A stretch of 64,000 nucleotides of DNA from Nocardia concava NBRC 100430 (GTDB lineage: Bacteria > Actinomycetota > Actinomycetes > Mycobacteriales > Mycobacteriaceae), in assembly GCF_000308815.1 (NCBI RefSeq), contig NZ_BAFX01000023.1:50786-114785 (forward strand), given 5' to 3'. Both the position numbers and the translations under genes were made by a program. Positions 30,487 through 39,396 of this stretch are shown piece after piece. The notes under the pieces were generated by a model. The model was not told the DNA's origin. It saw only the letters and a program-made list of their open reading frames with translations, and made no database searches. Each line of letters begins with the position of its first letter. The first letter of the stretch is position 1.

Positions 30487-32061
30487 GTGCCAGCCCAATT
30501 GACCACCCGTGCCCAGGTCAATGGGTACCGCTTCCTGTTGCGTCGACTCGATCACGCGCTGGTGCGCCGTGATGTGCGCATGCTGCACGATCCCATGCGG
30601 TCCCAGTTCCGCTCCCTGATGGTCGGGGCGGTTCTCGCGGTGCTGGTGGTCGCGGGCGCCGCGATCATGGCCTTCATTCGTCCTCAGGGTTCCGTCGGCG
30701 ATGCGAACATCGTGATGGGCAAGGACAGCGGCGCGCTCTACACCGTGGTGCGGGACAAGAATGACAAGACCAAGCTGACGTTGTACCCGACGCTGAATCT
30801 CGCGTCGGCCCGCTTGCTCTCGAACACCACCGAGTCGCCGAAATCGGTGAAGGACAGCAAGCTCAATACGATCCCACGCGGTCCGATCCGTGGAATTCCC
30901 GGCGTACCAGCCGCTTTGCCCGCCAGCGGACAGGGCGGCGGATCTCAGTGGACGCTGTGCGACAAGGTGCCGCTTTCCGCATCAGGCGGATCGGCTTCCT
31001 CGACCGGCGCGGAGACCACGGTCATCGCCGGGAAGTTGCAGCTCAACGACCACATCAAAGCGGCGGACCCCGGGTCCGCGGTGCTGGCGAAGAAGACGGA
31101 CAGCCAGCAGAAGGACCACACGTATCTGATCTATGACGGCAAGGTCGCCGAGATCAACCCGCAGAACGACGACGTCACCAAGGGCGCGCTCGCGCAGGTA
31201 CTCGATCTTGGCACCTCGCGACCGATTTCGTCCGATCTTGTCAGCGCGGCCGTGAAGGTCCCGCCGCTGGTTGCTCCCACGATCCCGCGTGCGGGCGAAT
31301 TCGCCCAGGGCAAGCTGAGCAATGTGAAGATCGGCAGCATCATTCAGGTGCCGGCACTGGATGGTTCGGGCAAATCGGATCTGTATGTCGTGTTGGACAA
31401 CGCCATTCAGCGCGTGTCCATGTTTACCGCTCAGTTCATTACGTTCTCGCAGAAGAATGCCGACGCCTTCGTGCCGGTGACGCCGGATGCGATCGCGGGC
31501 ATCCCCCAGAAGCACGGCAACGACAAGATCGCCCCCGGGCTGCCGGTAGACGACTTCCCGACCGTCTCACCGAAGATCATCTCCGCGTCGGAGAACCCGG
31601 TCGCCTGCATTACCTGGGCGAAGAAGAACGGTTTCGGCCGAGATCAAGCGGACGCCACCGAAGCGCCCTCGGACTGGGCCAAGGTCCAACTGCTGATCGG
31701 TACGCGCTACCCGCTGAGTGACTCGCAGGCACCGGTCACTTTGGCGACCGCCGACGGTTCTCGTGGTGATCGGGTCGACCGTGTCTATGTGTCCCCGGCA
31801 ACCGGAGAATTCATACAGGCCACCGATAACAAGCCGGGTAGTCCGGAGCTCGGAAGCCTCTTCTATCTCGCTGACAATGGGGTGCTGTACGGCATCCCGG
31901 ACGCCAAGACCGCAGGGATTCTCGGCTTGGAGTCCAAGCCCCGCCTGGCCCCCTCACAGATCCTGAACACGTTGGTCGCCGGGCCTACCTTGTCCGCGGA
32001 GGACGCCCAGATGAGTTGGGATACCTTGCCGCCGAGCTGCGACAAGGCGTGCGGGCCCTGA
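30487..32061 (+). CDS. eccB: EccB, ESX membrane-complex subunit
   Basis: A 524-residue EccB with GTG after GGAGG. The N-terminus 'AQVNGYRFLLRRLDHALVRR' is typical, followed by one transmembrane helix (residues 43-64) and a large periplasmic domain with R1-R4-type repeats. EccB stabilises the outer part of the ESX membrane channel. Two Cys pairs are visible (LCDKVP...; PSCDKACGP at the end). It is alone on the plus strand and ends 11 bases from a convergent kinase. Confidence 0.93.
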   Translation: MPAQLTTRAQVNGYRFLLRRLDHALVRRDVRMLHDPMRSQFRSLMVGAVLAVLVVAGAAIMAFIRPQGSVGDANIVMGKDSGALYTVVRDKNDKTKLTLYPTLNLASARLLSNTTESPKSVKDSKLNTIPRGPIRGIPGVPAALPASGQGGGSQWTLCDKVPLSASGGSASSTGAETTVIAGKLQLNDHIKAADPGSAVLAKKTDSQQKDHTYLIYDGKVAEINPQNDDVTKGALAQVLDLGTSRPISSDLVSAAVKVPPLVAPTIPRAGEFAQGKLSNVKIGSIIQVPALDGSGKSDLYVVLDNAIQRVSMFTAQFITFSQKNADAFVPVTPDAIAGIPQKHGNDKIAPGLPVDDFPTVSPKIISASENPVACITWAKKNGFGRDQADATEAPSDWAKVQLLIGTRYPLSDSQAPVTLATADGSRGDRVDRVYVSPATGEFIQATDNKPGSPELGSLFYLADNGVLYGIPDAKTAGILGLESKPRLAPSQILNTLVAGPTLSAEDAQMSWDTLPPSCDKACGP

Positions 32062-32072
32062 TCGACTCGGAT

Positions 32073-33581
32073 CTAACGGACGCTCTTGCGGAGGACCGGC
32101 ACCAGCTTGTCGATCAGGATCTGCTCCGAGTTATCCGACCACTGACGGACGGCGGCGACGGCGGCGGGGTCGTCGAGGACGATTACAGATGCCTTGGACC
32201 CCGAAACTGCTGACGGAAGGTTGACCAGACCGCCGCCGCCCGCATCGGTGTCGCTGCGGACCGCGAGCAGATAACCCGTCGAGATGGGTGAGAGCGCGTC
32301 GTATTGGGTATTGAATCCCGATGCGATCGGGCGAGGGTTCGGCTCGTCGCCCTTGCGAAGGCAGTTGGTGTTGTAGGTGAAGCCGAGGTCCTCAAGGAAT
32401 TTCGATTGCGGTCCTGGCTTCAACTGGATATCCATGTCCGCGGAAAAGCCGCTCTTGCCCGAGATATCCACCACTGCAATGGTTTTGCCCTTGAAGGTAG
32501 GGTTTTGCGCGCGAGCGTCGGCAAGCGGGCCCTGAGTAGCAGAGGCCGATGATCCGTGCTGTGTCACCCAGACGCCCACCCCGGCGGCCAGAGCGATAAC
32601 GGTTGCTGCCACGCCGCTGACAAGCAAAGTGCGCTTGCGCGCCTTGGGTTTCTCAGTCGTACCGGACTCTGCGGGCGGCGGTGCCGAGACCGCAGGGGGC
32701 CGGTTGTGCGGCACAGTGTTCATCGACAGGCCTGAAACGCCGTACTCCAGGGCTGATTTCAAGGCGGTTGTGAATTCGTGACAGGTGTCAAATCGCTCCG
32801 CTGGGTTCTTTGCCATCGCCACCGCGATCACTTCATCCAGTGCAGCAGGAAGCGTGGGATCGATCGCGGTGACTCGCGGCGGCGGCTCGTTGAGGTGACC
32901 CATCATTACCACCGCCGGTTGTGTTCCCGGATAGGGGTTCTGGCCGGTCAGTAAGCGGACGAATGAGCAGGCGAGGCTGTAGATGTCCGCACGATGATCG
33001 AGCCGTTGTCCGCTCAACTGCTCGGGCGATGCGTAGGCGATGGTGGCGACGAAACCGCCGGCCTGCGTCAGTTCGTTGGTGTCCTCGGTCGATTTCGCGA
33101 CGCCGAAGTCGGTCAGGAAAACTCGCTCTTCGCCGTTGTCTCCCATAGACAGTAGGAAATTCGCAGGCTTGACGTCTCTGTGCAGCAGCCCCCTGCGGTG
33201 CGCGTGGTCGAGGCCCCGGCCTACTTCGGTGACGATGTGCAGCGCACGCCACGGAGTGATCGACTGTGGATCCCGCTCGGCAGCCGCGGCCGCGTCGATG
33301 CCGTTCACATACTGCATCGCGATCCAGAGCTGACCGTTGTCCTCGCCGCGATTGTAGATCGAGACGATGTTCGGATGATCGAGAGCAGCGGCGAGATTCG
33401 CTTCTCTCTCGAATCGGGCCCGATATTCGGCATCCCGGCTGAACTGCGGGCTCAGCACCTTCAGCGCATCCCAGCGTGGCAACTCCGGATGCTTGGCCAA
33501 ATACACGGTGCCCATGCCGCCAGCCCCGAGTATGCGTTCGATGCGGTAGCCGCGGATAATGGTGCCCGGTCCGATATTCAT
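32073..33581 (-). CDS. PknB-type Ser/Thr kinase with extracytoplasmic domain
   Basis: A 502-residue transmembrane kinase. The glycine loop (GAGGMGTVY, 19-27), Lys41 (ALKV), HRDVKPANFL (134-143) and DFG (158-160) are intact, so it should be active. A Pro/Ser linker precedes a helix (about 318-338) and a C-terminal extracytoplasmic domain of ~160 residues, which has 'KTIAVVDISGKSG' and one Cys (NTNCLRKGDEP). The family of that domain is unknown to me. It starts 10 bases after the lipoprotein gene before it, so it is last in that operon. It may sense the envelope and phosphorylate ESX parts, which is inference. Confidence 0.85.
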   Translation of the reverse strand: MNIGPGTIIRGYRIERILGAGGMGTVYLAKHPELPRWDALKVLSPQFSRDAEYRARFEREANLAAALDHPNIVSIYNRGEDNGQLWIAMQYVNGIDAAAAAERDPQSITPWRALHIVTEVGRGLDHAHRRGLLHRDVKPANFLLSMGDNGEERVFLTDFGVAKSTEDTNELTQAGGFVATIAYASPEQLSGQRLDHRADIYSLACSFVRLLTGQNPYPGTQPAVVMMGHLNEPPPRVTAIDPTLPAALDEVIAVAMAKNPAERFDTCHEFTTALKSALEYGVSGLSMNTVPHNRPPAVSAPPPAESGTTEKPKARKRTLLVSGVAATVIALAAGVGVWVTQHGSSASATQGPLADARAQNPTFKGKTIAVVDISGKSGFSADMDIQLKPGPQSKFLEDLGFTYNTNCLRKGDEPNPRPIASGFNTQYDALSPISTGYLLAVRSDTDAGGGGLVNLPSAVSGSKASVIVLDDPAAVAAVRQWSDNSEQILIDKLVPVLRKSVR

Positions 33582-33590
33582 CCCGATTCC

Positions 33591-34901
33591 TTACAGGTAC
33601 TGACTATTGGCCAGCAGGCTGTATTGCGCAGCGGCCATCTGCTGAGCGTCGCCCAGTTGCATGGATGCCACACGAGCGACGTAACGGTCGTAATGCAGAG
33701 TGCAGATGTAGGTGGGGGTTCCCGAGCTGCGATATGCCCACCATGCGTCCCCGATGTCATCCTTGCTGGGGCTGCAGGAAACATCGGGCACGCCGGCGGG
33801 TCCTTCGACGAATCCGCTTGTGGTGGCTTTGATTCCGGACCACAACTTGGTGGCAGCCTCGACATCGTGGGCTCGGAACAAAAGGCCACCGCTACTTGCG
33901 TTGGAAATGCGATCGACGCCGCTATCGTCCAGCAGTCGTTTCCAGGTCGTCTGATCCCTTAGGTAGTGGAGATGGCCTCGTGCCGTATGGACGGTCTCGT
34001 AGACCGGGTTGGCCTCAAATGCGACGGTGGGGTGCAGAGTTCTGCGTAGCATAGCGTCGGGATCGTAGTCCAGACGGAAGATTTCGTGTGGTGATAACCC
34101 TGGTGCTTGGTCGAGCAACGGCAATTGCGCCGCGAAGACCTGCTCAGCGAGTGCGCGCAGCTCATCCAAATCTGGTTTGGGCTGTGCGACATAGACATTC
34201 ACTACGTATTGCCCGTGAGCCAAGGTGGCTGCCATCGACGGAACGCCAGGCCGCCAATGGGCCTTGGCGTCCGGTTGCTTGGCGAGCGTGACATGAACGT
34301 TCTGGTCTGCCGCGACCGCGAAATCGGCCGACTCCATTTGATCGGCAGCCGTCTGTGCTCGCTGCTGATCGGGAAATTGCAACACGGTTACGTTGAAGGC
34401 GGTGGCATCGGGATTACCGAGAGCACCGCCAAAGGGGTTGAAATTATTCGACTGATCGCGCTCGTGCGACTTTGGCAGCTCGCGGGTGCTCGCGGCGGCC
34501 GAGAAGCCGAACATCATGCCGTTGCTTTCCAGCACAGGTCGGACAGCTCCGGCCAACACGCGGGACAGATCGCCCTGAGGCGAAGTCAACGGGTAGATCG
34601 TCTGTTTCAGGGCGTTGTGGCTGAACTTCGAGTCGACGTCGGATCCGATAACGACGTTGTCCGCCAGCCGGGCCATCGCGATAGATCTGCCGTCGTTTGC
34701 ATTGTGCTGGTAGGTAAAACGGACATCTAGCGGATCGGTTGGATAATTGCCGACTGCGAGCTTCCGCACATCGATTTCCTCCGCAGCCGGTGTTCCGGCT
34801 ACCTCACTGCCACATCCGGCGAGCAGGGTTGCAACCAGAAGGATGGTAAGCGTGCCGAAAGCAGTTCTGCCAGTGTGCCGATGAGTATCTGGATTCGTCA
34901 T
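33591..34901 (-). CDS. DUF7373-like lipoprotein (copy A1)
   Basis: A 436-residue lipoprotein with ATG at 34901 after a GGGGGG-type site. The lipobox is LLAGC (VATLLAGC), after a 30-residue signal. Landmarks are VGNYPTDPLDVR, 'SKFSHNALKQTIYPL', MMFGFSAAAST, YDPDAMLRRTLHP and the ending AAAQYSLLANSQYL. It is the near twin of the gene at 38080. Nocardia carries many such lipoproteins of unknown role. The gene order lipoprotein B-A-kinase suggests envelope sensing with the kinase. Confidence 0.75.
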   Translation of the reverse strand: MTNPDTHRHTGRTAFGTLTILLVATLLAGCGSEVAGTPAAEEIDVRKLAVGNYPTDPLDVRFTYQHNANDGRSIAMARLADNVVIGSDVDSKFSHNALKQTIYPLTSPQGDLSRVLAGAVRPVLESNGMMFGFSAAASTRELPKSHERDQSNNFNPFGGALGNPDATAFNVTVLQFPDQQRAQTAADQMESADFAVAADQNVHVTLAKQPDAKAHWRPGVPSMAATLAHGQYVVNVYVAQPKPDLDELRALAEQVFAAQLPLLDQAPGLSPHEIFRLDYDPDAMLRRTLHPTVAFEANPVYETVHTARGHLHYLRDQTTWKRLLDDSGVDRISNASSGGLLFRAHDVEAATKLWSGIKATTSGFVEGPAGVPDVSCSPSKDDIGDAWWAYRSSGTPTYICTLHYDRYVARVASMQLGDAQQMAAAQYSLLANSQYL

Positions 34902-34909
34902 GATCCCCC

Positions 34910-36145
34910 CTACTTGTTGCTGGCCAGAATTGCATATTGCGCGGAAATCCGTTGATACACATCCTGTTGTTGCTGAGACCACACCGTCGCGGCGTACCGG
35001 CCGTACGACACGTAGCAGTGGAAAGGCGCCGCGTGGTCGTCGGGGCCGTGGTACTTCACGCATCGGGCCGTCGGGAGCCCGGCCGGCGGGTCGATTCGGC
35101 GCTGGAACCGCGAGGAGGAAACGGTGTCGAGGAAGCCTTGGGCAGAAGCAGCATCCTTGGCGCGCACCAGGAATCCCGCACCGTCGCTGACACTGTCCAC
35201 TCCGGCCTTGTCGAACAGAGCCTTGTATTCGGCTGGGTTACCGACGATGTGCAGCATGCCGTGTTGGTTGAAGGTCCCGGAGAACGCCTCGACAGTCTGG
35301 TCGCCCGCTGGGCGCGACAGGGTCAATCGGAGCATGCCGTCAGGATCGAGCGGCAGGGCGGAGAGCTTGTCCGGCGGTGTCGGCTGGAAGCTCTTCAGAG
35401 CGGCAGTGGTCACGTCAATGGCCTTGTCGGCCAGTGCCTGCGGTGCAGGTTCGGGAGCGAGGCCGAAAGCCTGTTCCACGGCTTGATTCTCAACCTGATC
35501 GATCAGCGAGAAGATGACAAACCTCCCGGTGGGATACCAGGAAGCGAGTCGTTGTTCGGTCGGAGACCAAATAATCTGAGCGGCAGGATGTTGACTCGAC
35601 TGCAAAGAATCGACCTGTGAGCCGACCTTCAGCGCCAGACCGCTGCGAGCGAGGGCAGTCGCGGCAGACGAGGCGTCGCTCTCACTGTCAAAGATCATGA
35701 CAGCGTTCGTGAGTGTGTACCCGAGGTTGGCATCTTCCGAGGGGCGTCCGCTGGTAGCGAAGCCCACAATGAAACCCCGCGCGTCATCGGCGAAGTGGTC
35801 GACGTTGAGAAGGCCGTCGAATGAATTCGCCTCGGTGAAGACGTTCGTGACCGACGCATTGTGAGAAAGGGCCGGGTCTATATCCAGGGCGAGGGGCAGG
35901 ATATTGCCGAGCCGCATGCCCTCGAGCAGGCGTCCACGCTTCGCGGGATCCGACGTTGTCGGATCTTGAGGCTTGGTCCCGTAGTTGCCTGTGTCGAGCT
36001 TGCTGAGATCGCTCGGCTTGTCCTCTGCCGCATGCGATTCAGATCCGCACCCGGCAGTAACCAGCACCGAAACCGCCAGCGCTGTTGCAGCTGCCGCGCG
36101 CACTCCGATGCGGGCCGACCGTAGTCGACCTAAGTCATGACGCAT
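34910..36145 (-). CDS. DUF7373-like lipoprotein (copy B1)
   Basis: A 411-residue lipoprotein starting at the ATG at 36145 (GGGGGG upstream). The signal ends in a lipobox, LVTAGC. Landmarks are LDTGNYGTKPQDPTT, 'GMRLGNILPLALDIDPALSH' and the end YQRISAQYAILASNK. It is the twin of the gene at 39397. Its stop is 9 bases before the next gene, so it is first of the B-A-kinase operon. Cys pairs near the end (ARCVKYHG, FHCYVSYG) are conserved with its twin. Confidence 0.75.
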   Translation of the reverse strand: MRHDLGRLRSARIGVRAAAATALAVSVLVTAGCGSESHAAEDKPSDLSKLDTGNYGTKPQDPTTSDPAKRGRLLEGMRLGNILPLALDIDPALSHNASVTNVFTEANSFDGLLNVDHFADDARGFIVGFATSGRPSEDANLGYTLTNAVMIFDSESDASSAATALARSGLALKVGSQVDSLQSSQHPAAQIIWSPTEQRLASWYPTGRFVIFSLIDQVENQAVEQAFGLAPEPAPQALADKAIDVTTAALKSFQPTPPDKLSALPLDPDGMLRLTLSRPAGDQTVEAFSGTFNQHGMLHIVGNPAEYKALFDKAGVDSVSDGAGFLVRAKDAASAQGFLDTVSSSRFQRRIDPPAGLPTARCVKYHGPDDHAAPFHCYVSYGRYAATVWSQQQQDVYQRISAQYAILASNK

Positions 36146-36336
36146 GTCGAACAACCCCCCGTACCGGATTTGCAAGTGACCTTGGTTCTGGTGTGCAGAG
36201 TGTACTGGGCGGTTGGGGGTGTGGGTGCAGCGTGGCGGACCGGTGGGGGACTTCTCACAGGTCTGGGCTGATCAGGGATGTGCCGCGTCGTCGGCAGTTC
36301 AGGGCGGTAGGTCGACGACGCGGTATCCGGGTGAAG
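36146..36336 (-). promoter_or_regulatory. Probable promoter region of the lipoprotein-kinase operon
   Basis: About 190 bases between lipoprotein B1 and the DUF397 gene hold no gene. The GGGGGG ribosome-binding site of B1 is at its end. No clear -10/-35 was identified by eye, so promoter use is inferred from the gap. Confidence 0.35.
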
Positions 36337-36522
36337 TCAGTGCTGCCAGATGCGACTGCGGAGGAAGGTATCCCACTGAGATCCTTCGAAGAACAGCTCC
36401 GGACCGCCCACGTTCTTCGAGTCGCGTACGCCGACCCGGCCGGAATCGAAGCAGACCTCGACGCACGTTTCGGAGGCCTTGGATCGAGTCGACTTGAACC
36501 AGGCACGCGGCTGACTATTCAC
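36337..36522 (-). CDS. DUF397 domain protein
   Basis: A 61-residue DUF397 protein with GTG overlapping the stop of the XRE gene. It shows AWFKSTRSKASETCVEVCF, then VGVRDSKN and 'FEGSQWDTFL', the family's core. DUF397 proteins pair with Scr1-type XRE regulators in actinobacteria and may act as their partner or antitoxin-like control element. Confidence 0.88.
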   Translation of the reverse strand: MNSQPRAWFKSTRSKASETCVEVCFDSGRVGVRDSKNVGGPELFFEGSQWDTFLRSRIWQH

Positions 36523-37418
36523 GCCTCGTACTCCTTCGCGATCTTCAAAATGACGTCGAGCGTGTCGCTTTCGCTCAACGCTACCGCCCTGACCCGGGTG
36601 AGCACCTCTTGATATTCACCGACCAGTTCGGGCTTGGAGTGGTAGACGCCGGCCGATCCGCTTTCGAGGTAGACCACCGGGGCGTCGGCGACATCGCGGC
36701 TCAGGGGCGGGAACTGGATGAGGGTGAACGGCTGGACCGTCAGGCCGCGATGAGATCCCGCGTCGAAGGGGATGAGTCTGATGCTGATGTTGTCGTGCTC
36801 GCCGGCTTCGGCCAGCCGGCTCAACTGCCCGGCCATGACCGCCGGGCCACCCGGCTGGTGGCGGAGTACCGACTCGGACATGAGCAGCTCGAGGTGAAAG
36901 TTGGGGTCGTTGAGCCTTTCTTGTCGGCGAACCGCGAGTTCGAGCCGTCGTTCGGCGTCGACGGTCGACAGGTCCGGCTCATCGATCAGGGCGATGGCGC
37001 GTCGGTAGTCCGAAGTCTGCAAGAGCCCGTGCACCAGGACCGACTGGTAGCTGGTCACCCGGTTGGCAGCCGCTTCCAGTCGCAGATAGCGAGGCATGTG
37101 AGCGACGACCTGATCGGCATATGGCTGCCAGTAGCCTCGCGAATCACCTTGCTGCTGAGCGATCTTCTCCTCGGCCCGCATCTCCCGCCACAGCCGCAGT
37201 GCCTCATCCCTGTCCTCGGGTGATGCTCCGTAGAACCCGAGCAGTCGCTCGATGTCGTTCGTGCTCGCGTTCGTCGGGTACCCGTTCTCCATCCGCACGA
37301 CGGTCTGTCGCGACTTGTCGATTTCCACACCGGCCGCCAGTGGCTTCTTGCCACTGCGGGTTCGCAGTTCGCGAATGTATGTACCGAATGCAACGCGAGA
37401 AGCAGCCAGTCCGGCCAT
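36519..37418 (-). CDS. Scr1-type XRE regulator (DUF5753)
   Basis: A 299-residue regulator from the ATG at 37418. Residues 1-~65 form a helix-turn-helix (TYIRELRTRSGKKPLAAGVE, SRQTVVRMENGYPT). The rest is the DUF5753 domain, seen in 'RYLRLEAAANRVTSYQSVLVH' and GLLQTSDYRRAI, with 'RLIPFDAGSHRGLTVQPF'. Such regulators control nearby small genes. TGTCCA/TGGACA boxes upstream of its start may be its operator. Confidence 0.85.
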   Translation of the reverse strand: MAGLAASRVAFGTYIRELRTRSGKKPLAAGVEIDKSRQTVVRMENGYPTNASTNDIERLLGFYGASPEDRDEALRLWREMRAEEKIAQQQGDSRGYWQPYADQVVAHMPRYLRLEAAANRVTSYQSVLVHGLLQTSDYRRAIALIDEPDLSTVDAERRLELAVRRQERLNDPNFHLELLMSESVLRHQPGGPAVMAGQLSRLAEAGEHDNISIRLIPFDAGSHRGLTVQPFTLIQFPPLSRDVADAPVVYLESGSAGVYHSKPELVGEYQEVLTRVRAVALSESDTLDVILKIAKEYEA

Positions 37419-37458
37419 TTTGTTAGTCTCGCTATCTGGATAAGTGTTCACGATGGAT

Positions 37459-37527
37459 TTGTCCAAAATCGCTGTGTCCATGGGCGATACCGCTCACCGT
37501 GGACACCTCATTCTAGTTCGTGGACAG
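37459..37527. promoter_or_regulatory. Cluster of TGTCCA/TGGACA boxes
   Basis: Four half-sites upstream of the XRE gene: TTGTCCA (37459-37465), GTGTCCA (37474-37480), TGGACAC (37500-37506) and TGGACAG (37521-37527). The middle two form a perfect 7-bp inverted repeat with 19 bases between. They lie in the divergent gap with the small plus-strand genes. A regulator-operator role is inferred. Confidence 0.5.
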
Positions 37528-37643
37528 TTCACCGTGTACTCAATTTCCAGGCCCTCGAGGGTGTCTACTTGGAGTTGGCGAAAGCGCGCAGCCGCCGGAA
37601 AACAGACCAAGATCAGCGATACGCATTCGAAGGGGATGTCGTA

Positions 37644-37847
37644 ATGCATTGGGATACATGGGCGCTGCTGTCTATTCTCGGCCTTTGCGCCGCCGTCATC
37701 TGCTGGTCCGTGTGGGGGTTCTACGCGGACAGTCACTCGGGAAAGGCTGGGTGCCTTCGGCTTCCGCTCGTCGGGGGTGGGTTTCTGGAAGTCCCGCATG
37801 CGCCGGGCCATGCTGCCGGGAGACACCGCTCGCGAGTCGGGAGGTGA
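37644..37847 (+). CDS. Small single-pass membrane protein
   Basis: A 67-residue protein from the ATG at 37644, with GAAGGGGATG upstream. Residues 4-27 are a transmembrane helix (TWALLSILGLCAAVICWSVW). Then a short basic tail. It may be under the XRE/DUF397 control from the opposite strand. Function unknown; the assignment rests on the ribosome-binding site and helix. Confidence 0.5.
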   Translation: MHWDTWALLSILGLCAAVICWSVWGFYADSHSGKAGCLRLPLVGGGFLEVPHAPGHAAGRHRSRVGR

Positions 37848-37854
37848 GTTGGTC

Positions 37855-38079
37855 ATGAATCCTGCCGAGGTCGCCGTGCTGGCGGCGCTGCACCCGGACC
37901 AGACGCTGACCGCCGCGCAGATCCGGCAGGCGGCGACGTTGACGAGCTGGCGGACCCGAAATGCGCTCGCACAGCTCGAATTTCGGGGGCTTATCCTGGC
38001 CAGTCAACCTCGCGGTCGCTGGCGGATCAGTCCGCGTGGACGAGCCGCGCTGATGACCAAAAGGAAGCGGTTCGCGTGA
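37855..38079 (+). CDS. Small winged-helix DNA-binding protein
   Basis: A 74-residue protein from ATG at 37855 (GGGAGGTGAG upstream), 7 bases after the previous gene. It has a MarR/winged-helix layout: 'EVAVLAALHPDQTLTAAQIRQ', then a helix-turn-helix (LTSWRTRNALAQLEFRGLI) and a wing 'GRWRISPRGRAAL'. Probably a regulator for the lipoprotein pair or the small genes here. Its stop directly abuts the convergent lipoprotein gene. Confidence 0.65.
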   Translation: MNPAEVAVLAALHPDQTLTAAQIRQAATLTSWRTRNALAQLEFRGLILASQPRGRWRISPRGRAALMTKRKRFA

Positions 38080-39390
38080 TCACAGGTACTGGCTGTTGGC
38101 CAGCAGCGCGTACTGTGCCGCCGCCTTCTGCTGGGCGTCGACCAGCTGGTTGCTCGCCACCCGGGCGACGTAGCGGTCGTAGTGCAGGGTGCAGAGGAAC
38201 TTGTCGGCGGCGTTCCAGGCGTCGTAGGCGAACCAGGATGGATCGGACTTGGGGCGCGGGTTCTCGACGCAGGCCACGTCGGGGACACCCGCCGGAGCCT
38301 CGGCGGAGCCGCTGATGATGTGGTTGATGCCGGACCAGAGTGCCTTGGCGGAGTTGGCGTCTCGGGCGCGGAGGAGGAGGCCGCCCTTCCTGGCCGTGGA
38401 GACACGGTCGACGCCGTTGGCCTCCAGCAGGGGCTTCACTGTGGTCACGTCGCTGACATAGTGCAGGTAGCCACGGGGGATGTGGGTGACTTCCACGATG
38501 GGGTCGGCCTTGAGATATTCGCTGGGGTGCAGGGTGCGGCGGAGCATGGCGTCGGGGTCGTACTTCATGCGGAAGATCTCGCGGGGGGACAGCGCGGGCG
38601 CCTGGTCGAGGAGGGGAAGCTGGGCCGCGAGAACCTGCTCCGCGAGGGCGCGCAGGCCTTCGAGTTCCGGTTTCGGCTGGGCGACATAGACGTTCACGAC
38701 GTATTGGCCGGTCGCGAGGGTGGCGGCAAGGGACGCGACGCCGGGCCGCCAATGCGCCTTGGCGCTCGGCTGCTTGTTGAGGGTGACGCGGACGTTCTGG
38801 TCGGCGGCGACGGCGAAGTCGGCGGCCTCCATCTGATCGGCGGCCGCCTGTGCCCGCTGCCGGTCGGGGAACTGCAGGACGGTGACGTTGAGCGAGGTGG
38901 CGTCCGGATTGCTCGCCGCGCCCGCGAACGGGTTGAAGTTGCCCGAGAAGTCCCAGTCGGTGGACTTGACCAGGTCGTGGGTGCTGGCCGAGGACGAGAA
39001 GCCGAACATCATGCCGTTGCTTTCCAGCACGGGTTGGACCGCACCGGCCAGGACCATCGAAGACTTGGCGGTGTCGGTCGAAACCAATGGCAGCGCCAGG
39101 ACATTGTGACCGAACTTCGGATCGACGTCCGCCCCGAGAGCGATATTGCCGGCCAAACGCGCCAGGGCGAGCGCCTTTCCGTCCGACGAACCGTAGAAGT
39201 CGGTGACGCGGACATCGAGCGGATCGGTGGGGTAGTTGCCGACCGGCAGCGCCCGGACATCGACCTCACCGGCGGTCGCGGACCCCGGCACGCTGGACCC
39301 GCAGCCGACCACGAACGCGGCGGTCAGGCCGAGCGTGAGAACGCCGAAAACCGTTCTGGCGGTGGAACGGTGAGCACGGAGAAGCTTCAC
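38080..39390 (-). CDS. DUF7373-like lipoprotein (copy A2)
   Basis: A 436-residue lipoprotein with GTG after TAGGGAATC. Lipobox FVVGC. It has the same length and landmarks as the gene at 33591: VGNYPTDPLDVR, MMFGFSSSAST, YDPDAMLRRTLHPSE and AAAQYALLANSQYL. This copy is more GC-rich in its third positions. It lies 6 bases after its B-type partner (39397), as in the first pair. Confidence 0.75.
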   Translation of the reverse strand: MKLLRAHRSTARTVFGVLTLGLTAAFVVGCGSSVPGSATAGEVDVRALPVGNYPTDPLDVRVTDFYGSSDGKALALARLAGNIALGADVDPKFGHNVLALPLVSTDTAKSSMVLAGAVQPVLESNGMMFGFSSSASTHDLVKSTDWDFSGNFNPFAGAASNPDATSLNVTVLQFPDRQRAQAAADQMEAADFAVAADQNVRVTLNKQPSAKAHWRPGVASLAATLATGQYVVNVYVAQPKPELEGLRALAEQVLAAQLPLLDQAPALSPREIFRMKYDPDAMLRRTLHPSEYLKADPIVEVTHIPRGYLHYVSDVTTVKPLLEANGVDRVSTARKGGLLLRARDANSAKALWSGINHIISGSAEAPAGVPDVACVENPRPKSDPSWFAYDAWNAADKFLCTLHYDRYVARVASNQLVDAQQKAAAQYALLANSQYL

Positions 39391-39396
39391 GATTCC

